Shown: piece after piece, positions 25,201 to 33,108 of the stretch | How the letters are laid out: each line of letters opens with the position of its first letter | Numbering within the stretch: the stretch's first letter is position 1 | Source: Pseudoalteromonas amylolytica | GTDB lineage: Bacteria; Pseudomonadota; Gammaproteobacteria; Enterobacterales; Alteromonadaceae | DNA length: 64,000 nt | Direction of reading: 5' to 3' | Assembly: GCF_001854605.1 (NCBI RefSeq) | Contig: NZ_MKJU01000030.1 | Span: 341,840-405,839 of the forward strand | Program-made: the position numbers and the translations under genes | The notes under the pieces: generated by a model | Database searches by the model: none | Told to the model about the DNA's origin: nothing | Seen by the model: the letters and a program-made list of their open reading frames with translations, nothing else

Positions 25201-26049
25201 TTGATAAAATACGATTTACATAGCCATACCACTTTTTCTGATGGTCGTTTGAGCGTGGCTGAACTGCTTGAGCGCGCAACAGAAAAAGGCGTTGATGTAC
25301 TGGCTATCACAGACCATGACACCACTGCTGCAATCTTACCTGCACAGCAATACATAGAGCAAAACGCACTTGCGCTGGAGTTGATTTCGGGAGTTGAAAT
25401 TTCCACCAGATGGGAGAGCTTTGAGATCCATATTGTTGGGCTAGCGGTTGATATTCATCACCCCGAATTGGTTAAGTTGCTTGAGACGCAACAAGCGAAA
25501 CGCCAAGCAAGGGCTGAGGAAATTGGCAGGCGGCTGGAAAAAAGAGGCTATGAGGGCATTTTTGACCGTGCCAAAGAACTGGCCGCAGAGGCCGAGATCA
25601 CCCGAGCGCATTTTGCAGCTGCATTGGTAGAACGCGGTGTGGCAAAAAATATTCAGGGTGTATTTAAAAAGTTTTTAGCACGTAACAAAACGGGTTATGT
25701 GCCGAGCCAGTGGTGTGACATGGCAACCGCTATTGCTGCTATTAAAGCGGCTGGGGGAGTGAGTGTGTTGGCACATCCCGCACGCTACCAAATGTCGAGT
25801 AAATGGCTGCGTAAGTTGTTGAATGAGTTTAGCGCGTGTGGCGGTCAAGCGATGGAAGTGGCACAGCCTCAGCAGGCCCCTCCTGAGCGGCAGTTTTTGG
25901 GGCAGCTTAGTCGTGAATATAACCTGCTCGCCAGCCAAGGTTCTGACTTTCATTATCCAATGCCTTGGTTAGATTTAGGAAAAAATCTATACTTACCAAA
26001 AGATTGCCAAGGTGTTTGGCAGTTTTGGCAAGCAAACGAGGAGTGTTAG
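25201..26049 (+). CDS. rnm: PHP-domain 5'-3' exoribonuclease / nucleoside bisphosphatase (RNase AM, YciV family)
   Basis: A 282-residue PHP phosphoesterase. Metal-binding motifs are intact: His-Ser-His-Thr-Thr-Phe-Ser-Asp-Gly at the N-terminus, Thr-Asp-His-Asp-Thr, Gly-Val-Glu-Ile-Ser, Ala-His-Pro-Ala-Arg-Tyr and Gly-Ser-Asp-Phe-His. The E. coli orthologue removes short 5' ends from RNA and hydrolyses 3',5'-bisphosphate nucleotides. The start is a TTG at 25201. It is divergent from trp, as in E. coli, and followed 1 bp later by yciO. Confidence 0.93.
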   Translation: MIKYDLHSHTTFSDGRLSVAELLERATEKGVDVLAITDHDTTAAILPAQQYIEQNALALELISGVEISTRWESFEIHIVGLAVDIHHPELVKLLETQQAKRQARAEEIGRRLEKRGYEGIFDRAKELAAEAEITRAHFAAALVERGVAKNIQGVFKKFLARNKTGYVPSQWCDMATAIAAIKAAGGVSVLAHPARYQMSSKWLRKLLNEFSACGGQAMEVAQPQQAPPERQFLGQLSREYNLLASQGSDFHYPMPWLDLGKNLYLPKDCQGVWQFWQANEEC

Positions 26050-26050
26050 C

Positions 26051-26671
26051 ATGAGCCAATTTTTTCATATTCATCCCGAGAATCCACAAGCAAGGCTCAT
26101 TACACAGGCTGCTGAAATCATCATGCAAGGTGGAGTGGTGGTTTATCCTACCGACTCCGGCTATGCGATAGGTTGTAATATTGGTAACAAACAAGCCAAA
26201 GAACGTATTGAACGTATTCGTGGTATTGAAAAGCACCATAACTTTACGCTCATGTGCCGTGATTTATCTGAACTGGCGACCTATGCACGTGTTGATAATC
26301 AAATGTTTCGGCTTATAAAAAACAACACACCCGGGCCGTACACCTTTATTTTTAAAGGCACGAAAGAAGTGCCAAAGCGACTGCTAAACGACAAGAAAAA
26401 GACCATAGGTATTCGAGTCACTGATCATCCAATCACTACCGCTTTATTGGCCCAGTTGGGAGAGCCGTTGATGTCTTGTTCGTTGATTTTACCGAATGAG
26501 CAATTTACCGAATCGGACCCCGATGAGATAAGAATGCGGCTAGAAAAGCAAGTGGACCTGATTATCCACGGTGGCTTTTTGATAGAACAAGCTACCACCG
26601 TAATTGATTTGTCAGAAGACGACGTTGAGATTTTACGCGTGGGGTGTGGTGATACCTCTCCATTTGAGTAA
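26051..26671 (+). CDS. yciO: YciO, Sua5/YrdC family putative RNA-binding protein
   Basis: A 206-residue Sua5/YciO/YrdC-fold protein. Tyr-Pro-Thr-Asp-Ser-Gly-Tyr near residue 35 and Ser-Leu-Ile-Leu-Pro, with Leu-Ile-Ile-His-Gly-Gly close to the end, are typical of YciO. The family includes the threonylcarbamoyl-AMP synthase TsaC, but YciO proteins are generally thought not to replace it. The start is the ATG at 26051, one base after the rnm stop; the in-frame extension into rnm is not likely. It is co-transcribed with rnm and probably scpAB. Confidence 0.9.
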   Translation: MSQFFHIHPENPQARLITQAAEIIMQGGVVVYPTDSGYAIGCNIGNKQAKERIERIRGIEKHHNFTLMCRDLSELATYARVDNQMFRLIKNNTPGPYTFIFKGTKEVPKRLLNDKKKTIGIRVTDHPITTALLAQLGEPLMSCSLILPNEQFTESDPDEIRMRLEKQVDLIIHGGFLIEQATTVIDLSEDDVEILRVGCGDTSPFE

Positions 26672-26676
26672 CCTTT

Positions 26677-27480
26677 GTGAATGATATTCCTCAACAACAA
26701 AAACTGCCACTGGCGTTTTTAAATGGCGAGGCGGTAGTTGATAAGCCTGAAGACCTCTACATTCCACCGGATGCGCTAGAGGTCATTTTAGAAACCTTTG
26801 AAGGCCCGCTGGACTTACTGCTATATCTCATCAAGCGCCACAAGTTAGATATTCTGCAACTTCCTATTTTGAGTATCACTGAACAGTATGTTGCGTATGT
26901 AGAGTTGATGAAAGATCTGCAACTTGAGCTCGCTGGCGAATATTTGGTGATGGCGGCGTTGTTGGCGCAAATTAAATCTCGTATGTTGTTGCCTGTGCAT
27001 GAAGAATTGGAAGAAGAGGAAGACCCAAGAGCTGAATTAGTTAGGCGCTTGCAAGAATATGAGCAGTTTAAACAGGCTGCAGAGAATCTAGATGTGATCC
27101 CCCGAGTTGGGCGTGATATTTTTACCGCACACGCTTTGGTAGACGAATCGGCAGAACCTGAAACGTTGTTTCCTGATATTGCGCTTAAGGAGCTATTGCT
27201 TGCGTTGGGAGATGTAATGGCTAGGGCGAAAACCTTCGAACACCACCACATTAGTGCCGAAGCTTTGTCGACCCGAGAGCGAATGAGTCATATTCTACAG
27301 CATTTGTCTGAGCACAGTGGCCCATGTGAGTTAAATGCCTTTTTCACTGTGGAAGAGGGGCGCAGTGGTGTGGTTGTTACCTTTATTGCAATGTTGGAAT
27401 TGATCAAAGAGCAATTGATAACCTGTTTACAAGTTACACCAGATAGCCAAATTTATTTGAGTTTGCAGCTACAAGAGTAG
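26677..27480 (+). CDS. scpA: Segregation and condensation protein A
   Basis: A 267-residue kleisin subunit of the SMC-ScpAB condensin. The N-terminal Phe-Glu-Gly-Pro-Leu-Asp-Leu-Leu-Leu-Tyr-Leu-Ile-Lys and a C-terminal winged-helix-like segment (Val-Val-Val-Thr-Phe-Ile-Ala-Met-Leu-Glu-Leu) are family signatures, joined by an acidic linker. The start is a GTG at 26677, 5 bp after yciO. About 30 residues precede the conserved block, which is longer than usual but has no internal ATG before it. Confidence 0.93.
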   Translation: MNDIPQQQKLPLAFLNGEAVVDKPEDLYIPPDALEVILETFEGPLDLLLYLIKRHKLDILQLPILSITEQYVAYVELMKDLQLELAGEYLVMAALLAQIKSRMLLPVHEELEEEEDPRAELVRRLQEYEQFKQAAENLDVIPRVGRDIFTAHALVDESAEPETLFPDIALKELLLALGDVMARAKTFEHHHISAEALSTRERMSHILQHLSEHSGPCELNAFFTVEEGRSGVVVTFIAMLELIKEQLITCLQVTPDSQIYLSLQLQE

Positions 27481-27530
27481 CGCAACCTCTGTCATAATAG
27501 ACGTTTATGTGTTGATAAGGCTGCAAGTGT

Positions 27531-28118
27531 ATGGCAACGCGTCGAATTAGCGATGAGCAACTGATAGAGCTGATAGAAGCAGCGATTTTTGTTGCAGACA
27601 AGCCGTTGTCAAAAAAGCGTCTAAAAGAAACTGTATTACAAGATATTTCAGTATCTAATGTCAGAATTGATAAAGCATTGGACAGTATTTCTGAACACTA
27701 TCAAACACGTGGTATTCGCCTTGTTGAGGTTGCAACCGGTTTTAGATTTCAAGCATGTTCAAGCTTGAGCCCATGGTTAAGCAATTTATGGCAGGAAAAG
27801 GCCCCGAAATATTCCAGAGCAGCGCTTGAAACTCTCGCCTTGATAGCATATCGACAACCCATTACTCGGGGCGAGATAGAGCAAGTGCGGGGCGTGACGG
27901 TAAGCTCAAATATAATCAAGAGTTTACAAGAGCGAGAATGGATAAAAGTGGTGGGATATAAAGAAGTGCCGGGCAAGCCTGCACTGTATGCCACAACAAA
28001 GCAATTTTTAGATTATTTTTCTTTATCTGGCCTTAACATGTTGCCCAAATTACCAGAGCAACACAGCGTTAAAATTGACCAGATGTTGAACGATCCTTCT
28101 GTGAGAGAACCATCTTAA
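27531..28118 (+). CDS. scpB: Segregation and condensation protein B
   Basis: A 195-residue protein with two winged-helix domains. Ala-Ala-Ile-Phe-Val-Ala near the N-terminus and the block Leu-Ala-Leu-Ile-Ala-Tyr-Arg-Gln-Pro-Ile-Thr-Arg are the ScpB signature. It dimerises and binds ScpA in the condensin complex. The ATG at 27531 is 50 bp after scpA, and its stop overlaps the rluB start. Confidence 0.94.
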   Translation: MATRRISDEQLIELIEAAIFVADKPLSKKRLKETVLQDISVSNVRIDKALDSISEHYQTRGIRLVEVATGFRFQACSSLSPWLSNLWQEKAPKYSRAALETLALIAYRQPITRGEIEQVRGVTVSSNIIKSLQEREWIKVVGYKEVPGKPALYATTKQFLDYFSLSGLNMLPKLPEQHSVKIDQMLNDPSVREPS

Positions 28119-28978
28119 TGAGTGAAAAGTTACAAAAAGTATTGGCCCGTGCGGGTGTGGGTTCACGCCGTGAAATGGAAAAGTACATAGAGTCTAACCG
28201 TGTAAGTGTGGACGGTAAGGTCGCAAAGTTAGGCGACCGTGTTGAAGAAAATGCGGTGATCCGTGTTGATGGACATGTGGTAAAAATTGAGCAAAAAGAA
28301 GATAGAATATGCCGAGTGATCATGTATCACAAGCCTGAAGGGGAGTTGTGTACACGCAAAGACCCAGAGGGTCGTCGCACGGTATTCGATCGCTTACCAC
28401 GCTTAGATGGAGATCGTTGGATCGCGATTGGCCGTTTAGATATTAACACCTCAGGACTTTTATTATTCACCAACGATGGTGAATTGGCCAACCGCCTAAT
28501 GCACCCAAAATATGAAGTAGAACGTGAATACTCGGCACGTGTGTTTGGCGAAGTCACCAATGAAACACTACGTAACCTAACCAAAGGTGTTGAACTGGAT
28601 GATGGTCCTGCTAAGTTCTTGAAAATAAAGCCTATGGGTGGTGAAGGGATTAACAAATGGTTTAATGTGACGTTGACCGAAGGTCGCAACCGTGAAGTTC
28701 GTCGTTTGTGGCAATCTCAAGATGTTGAAGTATCGCGTCTTATCCGTATTCGCTACGGTAAGTTAGAGCTTAATAAACGTTTACCTCAGGGCGGCTGGGA
28801 AGAGCTTAAACTTGAAGATGTTAACTATCTGCGCAAGTCGGTGAAGCTGCGCAACGAAACGGAAACTAAGCTTTCAGTCATGCCTGAAAAGCGCAAAGAT
28901 AAACGCGCCAAGATTAACCAAATCCGTAAGGCTGTTAAAAAGCACAATCAGCGTGTGCAAAAACCAAAAAAACGTTAA
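28118..28978 (+). CDS. rluB: 23S rRNA pseudouridine(2605) synthase
   Basis: A 286-residue enzyme. Residues 1-60 form an S4 RNA-binding domain, followed by the RsuA/RluB catalytic domain with Gly-Arg-Leu-Asp-Ile-Asn-Thr-Ser-Gly, where Asp108 is the catalytic aspartate. A Lys/Arg-rich tail (about 250-286) follows, common in RluB. It makes pseudouridine 2605 in 23S rRNA. The start overlaps the scpB stop (TAATG). Confidence 0.93.
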   Translation: MSEKLQKVLARAGVGSRREMEKYIESNRVSVDGKVAKLGDRVEENAVIRVDGHVVKIEQKEDRICRVIMYHKPEGELCTRKDPEGRRTVFDRLPRLDGDRWIAIGRLDINTSGLLLFTNDGELANRLMHPKYEVEREYSARVFGEVTNETLRNLTKGVELDDGPAKFLKIKPMGGEGINKWFNVTLTEGRNREVRRLWQSQDVEVSRLIRIRYGKLELNKRLPQGGWEELKLEDVNYLRKSVKLRNETETKLSVMPEKRKDKRAKINQIRKAVKKHNQRVQKPKKR

Positions 28979-29010
28979 TTCGTTGGCGCATTTTGCCGTT
29001 GAAAATGAAT

Positions 29011-29131
29011 GAATCTCACTATGCGTAAGTTAACAGCACTCGTTTAAGGTGATGAGATTCTGAAACACATTCACAATGGCAAGACCGATTAGGAAGACCG
29101 CATTGTTCAAACAAACATGTCGTCTTCCTAA
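29011..29131. repeat. Two successive inverted repeats between rluB and the convergent binding-protein gene
   Basis: GAATCTCA (29011-29018) and TGAGATTC (29053-29060) form a first stem with a 34-nt loop. TTAGGAAGAC (29089-29098) and GTCTTCCTAA (29122-29131) form a second, 10-bp stem whose loop carries a further ATTGTT/AACAA pair. There is no T run, so they are not typical terminators. They may be a REP-like repeat or a structured transcript end. Confidence 0.4.
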
Positions 29132-29183
29132 CTAAAGTCATAGGCGCTTAAGCGAATGGCATTAACCATACTAAGTGGGATTT

Positions 29184-30035
29184 TTATTTTGGTGTTAATG
29201 GGCGCCAAGCTTCAACATGTGGATTAAAGAAGCCGCACTGTTTGTATGATTGCTCAATAAAGCCCGAAGCTCGTAACTGCTTGATACCAATTTGTAGCGC
29301 GTTGAAGGTGGCCTCACCGAGCGGATGAAGGCGTGATACAACAAAATGTCGGCTGTCTTGCAGTGGAACCTTGATACCTTCAATTGCAACAATTCTGTAG
29401 TCTACGCCCTTGTACTCAAAAGGCATGGTGTTATTGAATGACACCAACATGGTATCAATCCAACTTCGGCTGACCATCTTTGCCATCACTATCCAATCGG
29501 ATTCTTCATGTAATTGTTTTGGGTTTAATGCAGACAATGTAACCCAGTCGGTATGCCAAGCTTGGCTTGAAATAACAGAAACCTGTGATAAGTCTTCGCC
29601 AATCTTGTGTTTGATGTCAGAAACGGATTTGGCGGAGGTATACAGGCCCGCAAAATACTCACCTTTACGAATAATTGCATCAGAAATGTATAACTGCTCA
29701 ATGTGTTGTTGGGCTTCTTGATACCACAGCGTGTCGAAACTAACCAACAATAGTCCATCAACTAACAGTTTAATGTTTCGGGCATCATAGTTTCCCAGCT
29801 CAAACTTAAACTTAAGTTCCATGCCGCCGAGTTTGAGCGCTTTTTGTAATAATACAAACTCAACAACGTCTCTTTGACACAGTGGATGGTGAAAGTCATT
29901 CACAGTATCTATGGACTGATCCGCCAAAATAATTTGTGCGTAATTAAAAATATCTGCTTCGATAGTGATTGGGATGGTGACTGCCCGCACTGTGTTGATT
30001 TGTAATATAAAAAACAAGGTGCATAAACCTCGCAT
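29184..30035 (-). CDS. Periplasmic solute-binding-like protein (SBP_bac_3 type)
   Basis: A 283-residue exported protein. The signal peptide (1-18, ending Val-Arg-Ala) is followed by a fold with the layout of a family 3 solute-binding protein: an N-terminal domain, Val-Ser-Phe-Asp-Thr-Leu-Trp near the first hinge, and a later Gly-Glu-Ala-Thr-Phe-Asn-Ala-Leu segment. Such stand-alone proteins are numerous in marine Alteromonadales, and many are not linked to an ABC transporter. No permease is adjacent. A strong GGAGGTGGC precedes the ATG. The ligand is unknown. Confidence 0.75.
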   Translation of the reverse strand: MRGLCTLFFILQINTVRAVTIPITIEADIFNYAQIILADQSIDTVNDFHHPLCQRDVVEFVLLQKALKLGGMELKFKFELGNYDARNIKLLVDGLLLVSFDTLWYQEAQQHIEQLYISDAIIRKGEYFAGLYTSAKSVSDIKHKIGEDLSQVSVISSQAWHTDWVTLSALNPKQLHEESDWIVMAKMVSRSWIDTMLVSFNNTMPFEYKGVDYRIVAIEGIKVPLQDSRHFVVSRLHPLGEATFNALQIGIKQLRASGFIEQSYKQCGFFNPHVEAWRPLTPK

Positions 30036-30197
30036 GCCACCTCCAAAATCGTCAGTACTTGCCTTAAGTGTAGCTCAACAGGGGATGTTGAGAGTTTTTA
30101 ATGTGACATTTGGATTTTTGTCTAATATGGTAAAGAGAGCACGATGGTCATGACGTGATTATGTACCTCGGTTATTGACTTCAAGGAGCAAGGACTT

Positions 30198-30590
30198 ATG
30201 AAATTCGAACAATTACTCAATCACTTTGACAGTGGCATTTGCGTTGAACAATTGCAAAAGGAATCATTACTGGACCTAGCGCTTCTGTTCGTGGCCGTTG
30301 ATGGTCGCGTTTGTGAATCTGAACTACATTTTGTGAGAAAATGGGCAGCAACGCTAAATTGGAACTCAGCGGTCAGCCTTGATAATTACATCTCTGATAT
30401 GGTTGGAAAGTGTGTACATGCGGTTAAAAGTGACGATATAGAAGCGTTTATTCAACACAGAATGAAATTTATCATTGACCAGCCCATGCGTGAGTTGGCC
30501 CTTAAGATAGTACACAAAGTGTGTGCTGCGGACGGTAAGATTGACCATCGCGAACAAGCTGCAATGGACTTCTTAGAAGCGCAGGTATAA
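30198..30590 (+). CDS. TerB-like small acidic protein
   Basis: A 130-residue helical protein with two copies of an acidic Asp-Gly motif: Ala-Val-Asp-Gly-Arg-Val-Cys-Glu-Ser-Glu near residue 35 and Ala-Ala-Asp-Gly-Lys-Ile-Asp-His-Arg-Glu near the C-terminus. This pattern matches the TerB/DjlA-like domain, which can bind metal. No tellurite genes are nearby. The ATG follows AAGGAGC with a second GGAC closer. The function is unknown. Confidence 0.75.
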   Translation: MKFEQLLNHFDSGICVEQLQKESLLDLALLFVAVDGRVCESELHFVRKWAATLNWNSAVSLDNYISDMVGKCVHAVKSDDIEAFIQHRMKFIIDQPMRELALKIVHKVCAADGKIDHREQAAMDFLEAQV

Positions 30591-30615
30591 ATTCAGGCTT
30601 TTTGGCGGCTGTGGC

Positions 30616-30936
30616 CTAATCGCGATAAAAAATAGCGAGCCAGACGGTCGCCTCAGAAGTTGCTGTATGGCTTACGCGATGCTGAGTATGTGCAGGTATA
30701 TTTAGAAAGTCGCCGCACTCTAGGCTATGTTTTTCACCGTTTTTGAACTCAACTGTACCACAGCCCGATAGCACCAAAACCCACTCATGTTCATCTTGAT
30801 CATACCAAAATGAGTCCGGTGACGTTTGGCCGTAAGACACAATTCTCTCAATCCGAACGTCTTTAGCTGATAACAGATCTTCAAAGTGTTCTTTGCTTGT
30901 GTCCAACGGTAAATTTGCGAGCAAGTTTTCCAACAT
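30616..30936 (-). CDS. Cupin-domain protein
   Basis: A 106-residue single-domain cupin. Motif 1 includes Asp-Glu-His-Glu-Trp-Val-Leu-Val-Leu-Ser-Gly and motif 2 Gly-Asp-Phe-Leu-Asn-Ile-Pro-Ala-His-Thr-Gln-His, giving several candidate metal ligands. The start is the ATG at 30936, preceded by AAGGAC; a longer reading frame to 31041 runs over the MetJ-like region and is unlikely. It is divergent from metA. The reaction is not known. Confidence 0.82.
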   Translation of the reverse strand: MLENLLANLPLDTSKEHFEDLLSAKDVRIERIVSYGQTSPDSFWYDQDEHEWVLVLSGCGTVEFKNGEKHSLECGDFLNIPAHTQHRVSHTATSEATVWLAIFYRD

Positions 30937-31027
30937 TATGTTGTCCTTAGGTTTTCTTTCTAAGTGATACCTTAGCGTTATGTGTTCAGCTTTTAAAGGT
31001 GAAGCTGAATCGACGATAAAAATATTT

Positions 31028-31076
31028 GGACGTCTATACATCTAGAGGTTGATATTTTTCGAATTCCATTCATAAT
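31028..31076 (+). promoter_or_regulatory. metA promoter with tandem MetJ boxes
   Basis: Three adjacent octamers resemble the MetJ box AGACGTCT: GGACGTCT (31028-31035, 7 of 8), ATACATCT (31036-31043, 6 of 8) and AGAGGTTG (31044-31051, 5 of 8). They abut or overlap a promoter with TTGATA at 31049-31054 and CATAAT at 31071-31076 (16-bp spacing). This fits repression of metA by MetJ plus S-adenosylmethionine. Established MetJ boxes occur in tandem like this. Confidence 0.72.
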
Positions 31077-31106
31077 GTCAGCTAAATCTATACTTGGGAG
31101 TAAGGT

Positions 31107-32054
31107 ATGCCAATTACAGTAAAAGACGAATTACCCGCAATTGTTCGTTTGCGTCAAGAGAATGTATTCGTGATGCCAAAAAGTCGTGCACAGACCCAAG
31201 AAATCCGTCCAATGCGATTGGCGATATTAAATTTAATGCCAAACAAGGTTGAAACTGAGGTGCAATTCATCCGTTTACTGGCTAATACTCCATTACAGGT
31301 CCATGTAGACTTACTGCGTCTAGATACGCACCGCACGTCTGACAACTCTGAACAGCATTTAGATATGTTTTATCGCTATTTTTCAGATGTAAAAGATCAA
31401 AATTACGATGCGCTAATCATCACAGGCGCGCCATTGGCTCACTTAGAATATGAAGATGTGATCTACTGGCAAGAGTTACAGCAGTTTTTTGATTGGGCAG
31501 AGCACCACGTTACTTCTACCTTGTTTTCTTGCTGGGCGGCGCATGCTGGGTTATTTCATCATCATGGTTTGAAGCGTCAGATCAGAGCTGAAAAGCTAAG
31601 TGGTGTATTTAAGCATCAATGCTATTTTGAACATGGTGCACTGACTCGTGGCTTCGATGACGAATTTTTGGTACCTCATTCTCGTTTTGGCCACATTAGC
31701 CCAGAACAAATAGCCCAAAAAAGTGATCTTGTGGTACTGGCTGGCTCACCAACTGTCGGCGCTTATCTCATTAAGAATGTATCTGGAAGTCAGGTGTATA
31801 TTACTGGTCATCCAGAATATGATGCGGATACTTTACTCAAAGAATACCAGCGAGACTTGGAAAAGTCAGCCGATGCCCCAAAACCCGAGAACTATTTTCC
31901 AAACGATGATGCATCGCAAAAGCCATCGAAAACATGGCAAAGTCATGCCTTTTTGTTATTCTCCAATTGGTTGAATTACTACGTTTACCAAACAACACCT
32001 TATGATATTAACCTCGTTAGCCAAGATGTAAGGACTAACAATTATGCCGAATAA
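31107..32054 (+). CDS. metA: Homoserine O-succinyltransferase (MetA family)
   Basis: A 315-residue enzyme that acylates homoserine in methionine synthesis. The catalytic Cys142 lies in Phe-Ser-Cys-Trp-Ala-Ala, and the catalytic His and Glu in Thr-Gly-His-Pro-Glu-Tyr. Length and motifs match MetA. Whether it uses succinyl- or acetyl-CoA depends on an active-site residue I cannot assign safely. GGGAGTAAGG precedes the ATG. Its last 11 bp overlap the first methionine-synthase ORF, so the two are coupled. Confidence 0.95.
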   Translation: MPITVKDELPAIVRLRQENVFVMPKSRAQTQEIRPMRLAILNLMPNKVETEVQFIRLLANTPLQVHVDLLRLDTHRTSDNSEQHLDMFYRYFSDVKDQNYDALIITGAPLAHLEYEDVIYWQELQQFFDWAEHHVTSTLFSCWAAHAGLFHHHGLKRQIRAEKLSGVFKHQCYFEHGALTRGFDDEFLVPHSRFGHISPEQIAQKSDLVVLAGSPTVGAYLIKNVSGSQVYITGHPEYDADTLLKEYQRDLEKSADAPKPENYFPNDDASQKPSKTWQSHAFLLFSNWLNYYVYQTTPYDINLVSQDVRTNNYAE

Positions 32055-33099
32055 ACGCGCCGCCTTAACTGAGGCATTAAAACAACGTATTTTGATTTTG
32101 GATGGTGCAATGGGCACCATGATCCAACAATACAAACTGGAAGAACACGACTATCGAGGTGAGCGATTTAAAGATTGGCATGTGCTTGTCAAAGGCAATA
32201 ACGATTTACTTAGCATTACTAAACCTGAGGTGATTGAACAAATACACCGTCAGTTTTTAGAAGCGGGTGCAGATATTATTGAAACCAACACTTTTAACGC
32301 GACCACAATTTCGATGGAAGACTATGACATGGCAAGCGTTAGTCGAGAAATTAATCTAGTGTCAGCCCAGTTGGCGCGCAAGTTGTGTGATGAGTTTACC
32401 ACACGCAACCCAGATAAACTGCGTTATGTGGCGGGGGTGCTGGGGCCTACTTCTAAAACCTGCTCAATCTCACCAGATGTTAACGACCCAGGTTATCGCA
32501 ACATTACTTTTGATCAGTTAGTTGACGCTTATATTGAGTCAACACTTGCGTTAATAGAAGGCGGTGTAGATTTAATTCTGATTGAAACCATCTTTGATAC
32601 ACTCAATGCAAAAGCCGCGTCATTTGCGGTTGAAGAAGCGTTTGAACGCGCAGGTGTAACGCTACCGGTCATGATCTCCGGTACCATTACTGATGCATCA
32701 GGGCGTACCTTGTCAGGACAAACAACCGAGGCATTTTATAACTCGATTCGTCATATTAAGCCTTTATCAATTGGTCTAAACTGTGCGTTAGGACCTGATT
32801 TGTTGCGTCAGTACGTTGTTGAGCTATCAAGGGTTTGCGAAACGTTTACTTCTGTTCACCCTAACGCTGGATTGCCGAATGAATTTGGTGAATATGACCT
32901 AGAAGCGCCTGAAATGGCGAAAGAAATCATTGACTGGGGTAAGGAAGGGTTAATCAATATTGTTGGTGGTTGCTGCGGCACAACGCCTGAGCACATCAAA
33001 GCGTTCGCTGATGGTCTTGCACAGGTTGCACCAAGGCGTTTGCCTGAGCTTGAAGTGCGCATGCGCTTAGCTGGTTTAGAAGCATGTAATTTGAATTAG
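32044..33099 (+). CDS. metH: Methionine synthase, homocysteine-binding module (separate ORF)
   Basis: A 351-residue protein equal to the first module of B12-dependent methionine synthase. Asp-Gly-Ala-Met-Gly-Thr-Met-Ile-Gln near the N-terminus and the three zinc cysteines (in Leu-Asn-Cys-Ala-Leu-Gly and Gly-Gly-Cys-Cys-Gly-Thr-Thr) are intact. The zinc binds and activates homocysteine. It stops at a position that in E. coli MetH (about residue 350) is the linker to the folate module. AAGGAC lies upstream of its ATG. The remaining modules are in the next ORF. Confidence 0.92.
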   Translation: MPNKRAALTEALKQRILILDGAMGTMIQQYKLEEHDYRGERFKDWHVLVKGNNDLLSITKPEVIEQIHRQFLEAGADIIETNTFNATTISMEDYDMASVSREINLVSAQLARKLCDEFTTRNPDKLRYVAGVLGPTSKTCSISPDVNDPGYRNITFDQLVDAYIESTLALIEGGVDLILIETIFDTLNAKAASFAVEEAFERAGVTLPVMISGTITDASGRTLSGQTTEAFYNSIRHIKPLSIGLNCALGPDLLRQYVVELSRVCETFTSVHPNAGLPNEFGEYDLEAPEMAKEIIDWGKEGLINIVGGCCGTTPEHIKAFADGLAQVAPRRLPELEVRMRLAGLEACNLN

Positions 33100-33108
33100 G
33101 AAGTACTT

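Noticed and set aside
30937..31041. Longer start for the cupin protein
   Set aside because: It runs into the MetJ-box region; the ATG at 30936 has AAGGAC upstream and gives a standard single-domain cupin.
32044..33108. Frameshift or pseudogene explanation for the split metH
   Set aside because: The first ORF ends at a domain boundary, the second has its own ribosome binding site and start, and no conserved residues are lost.
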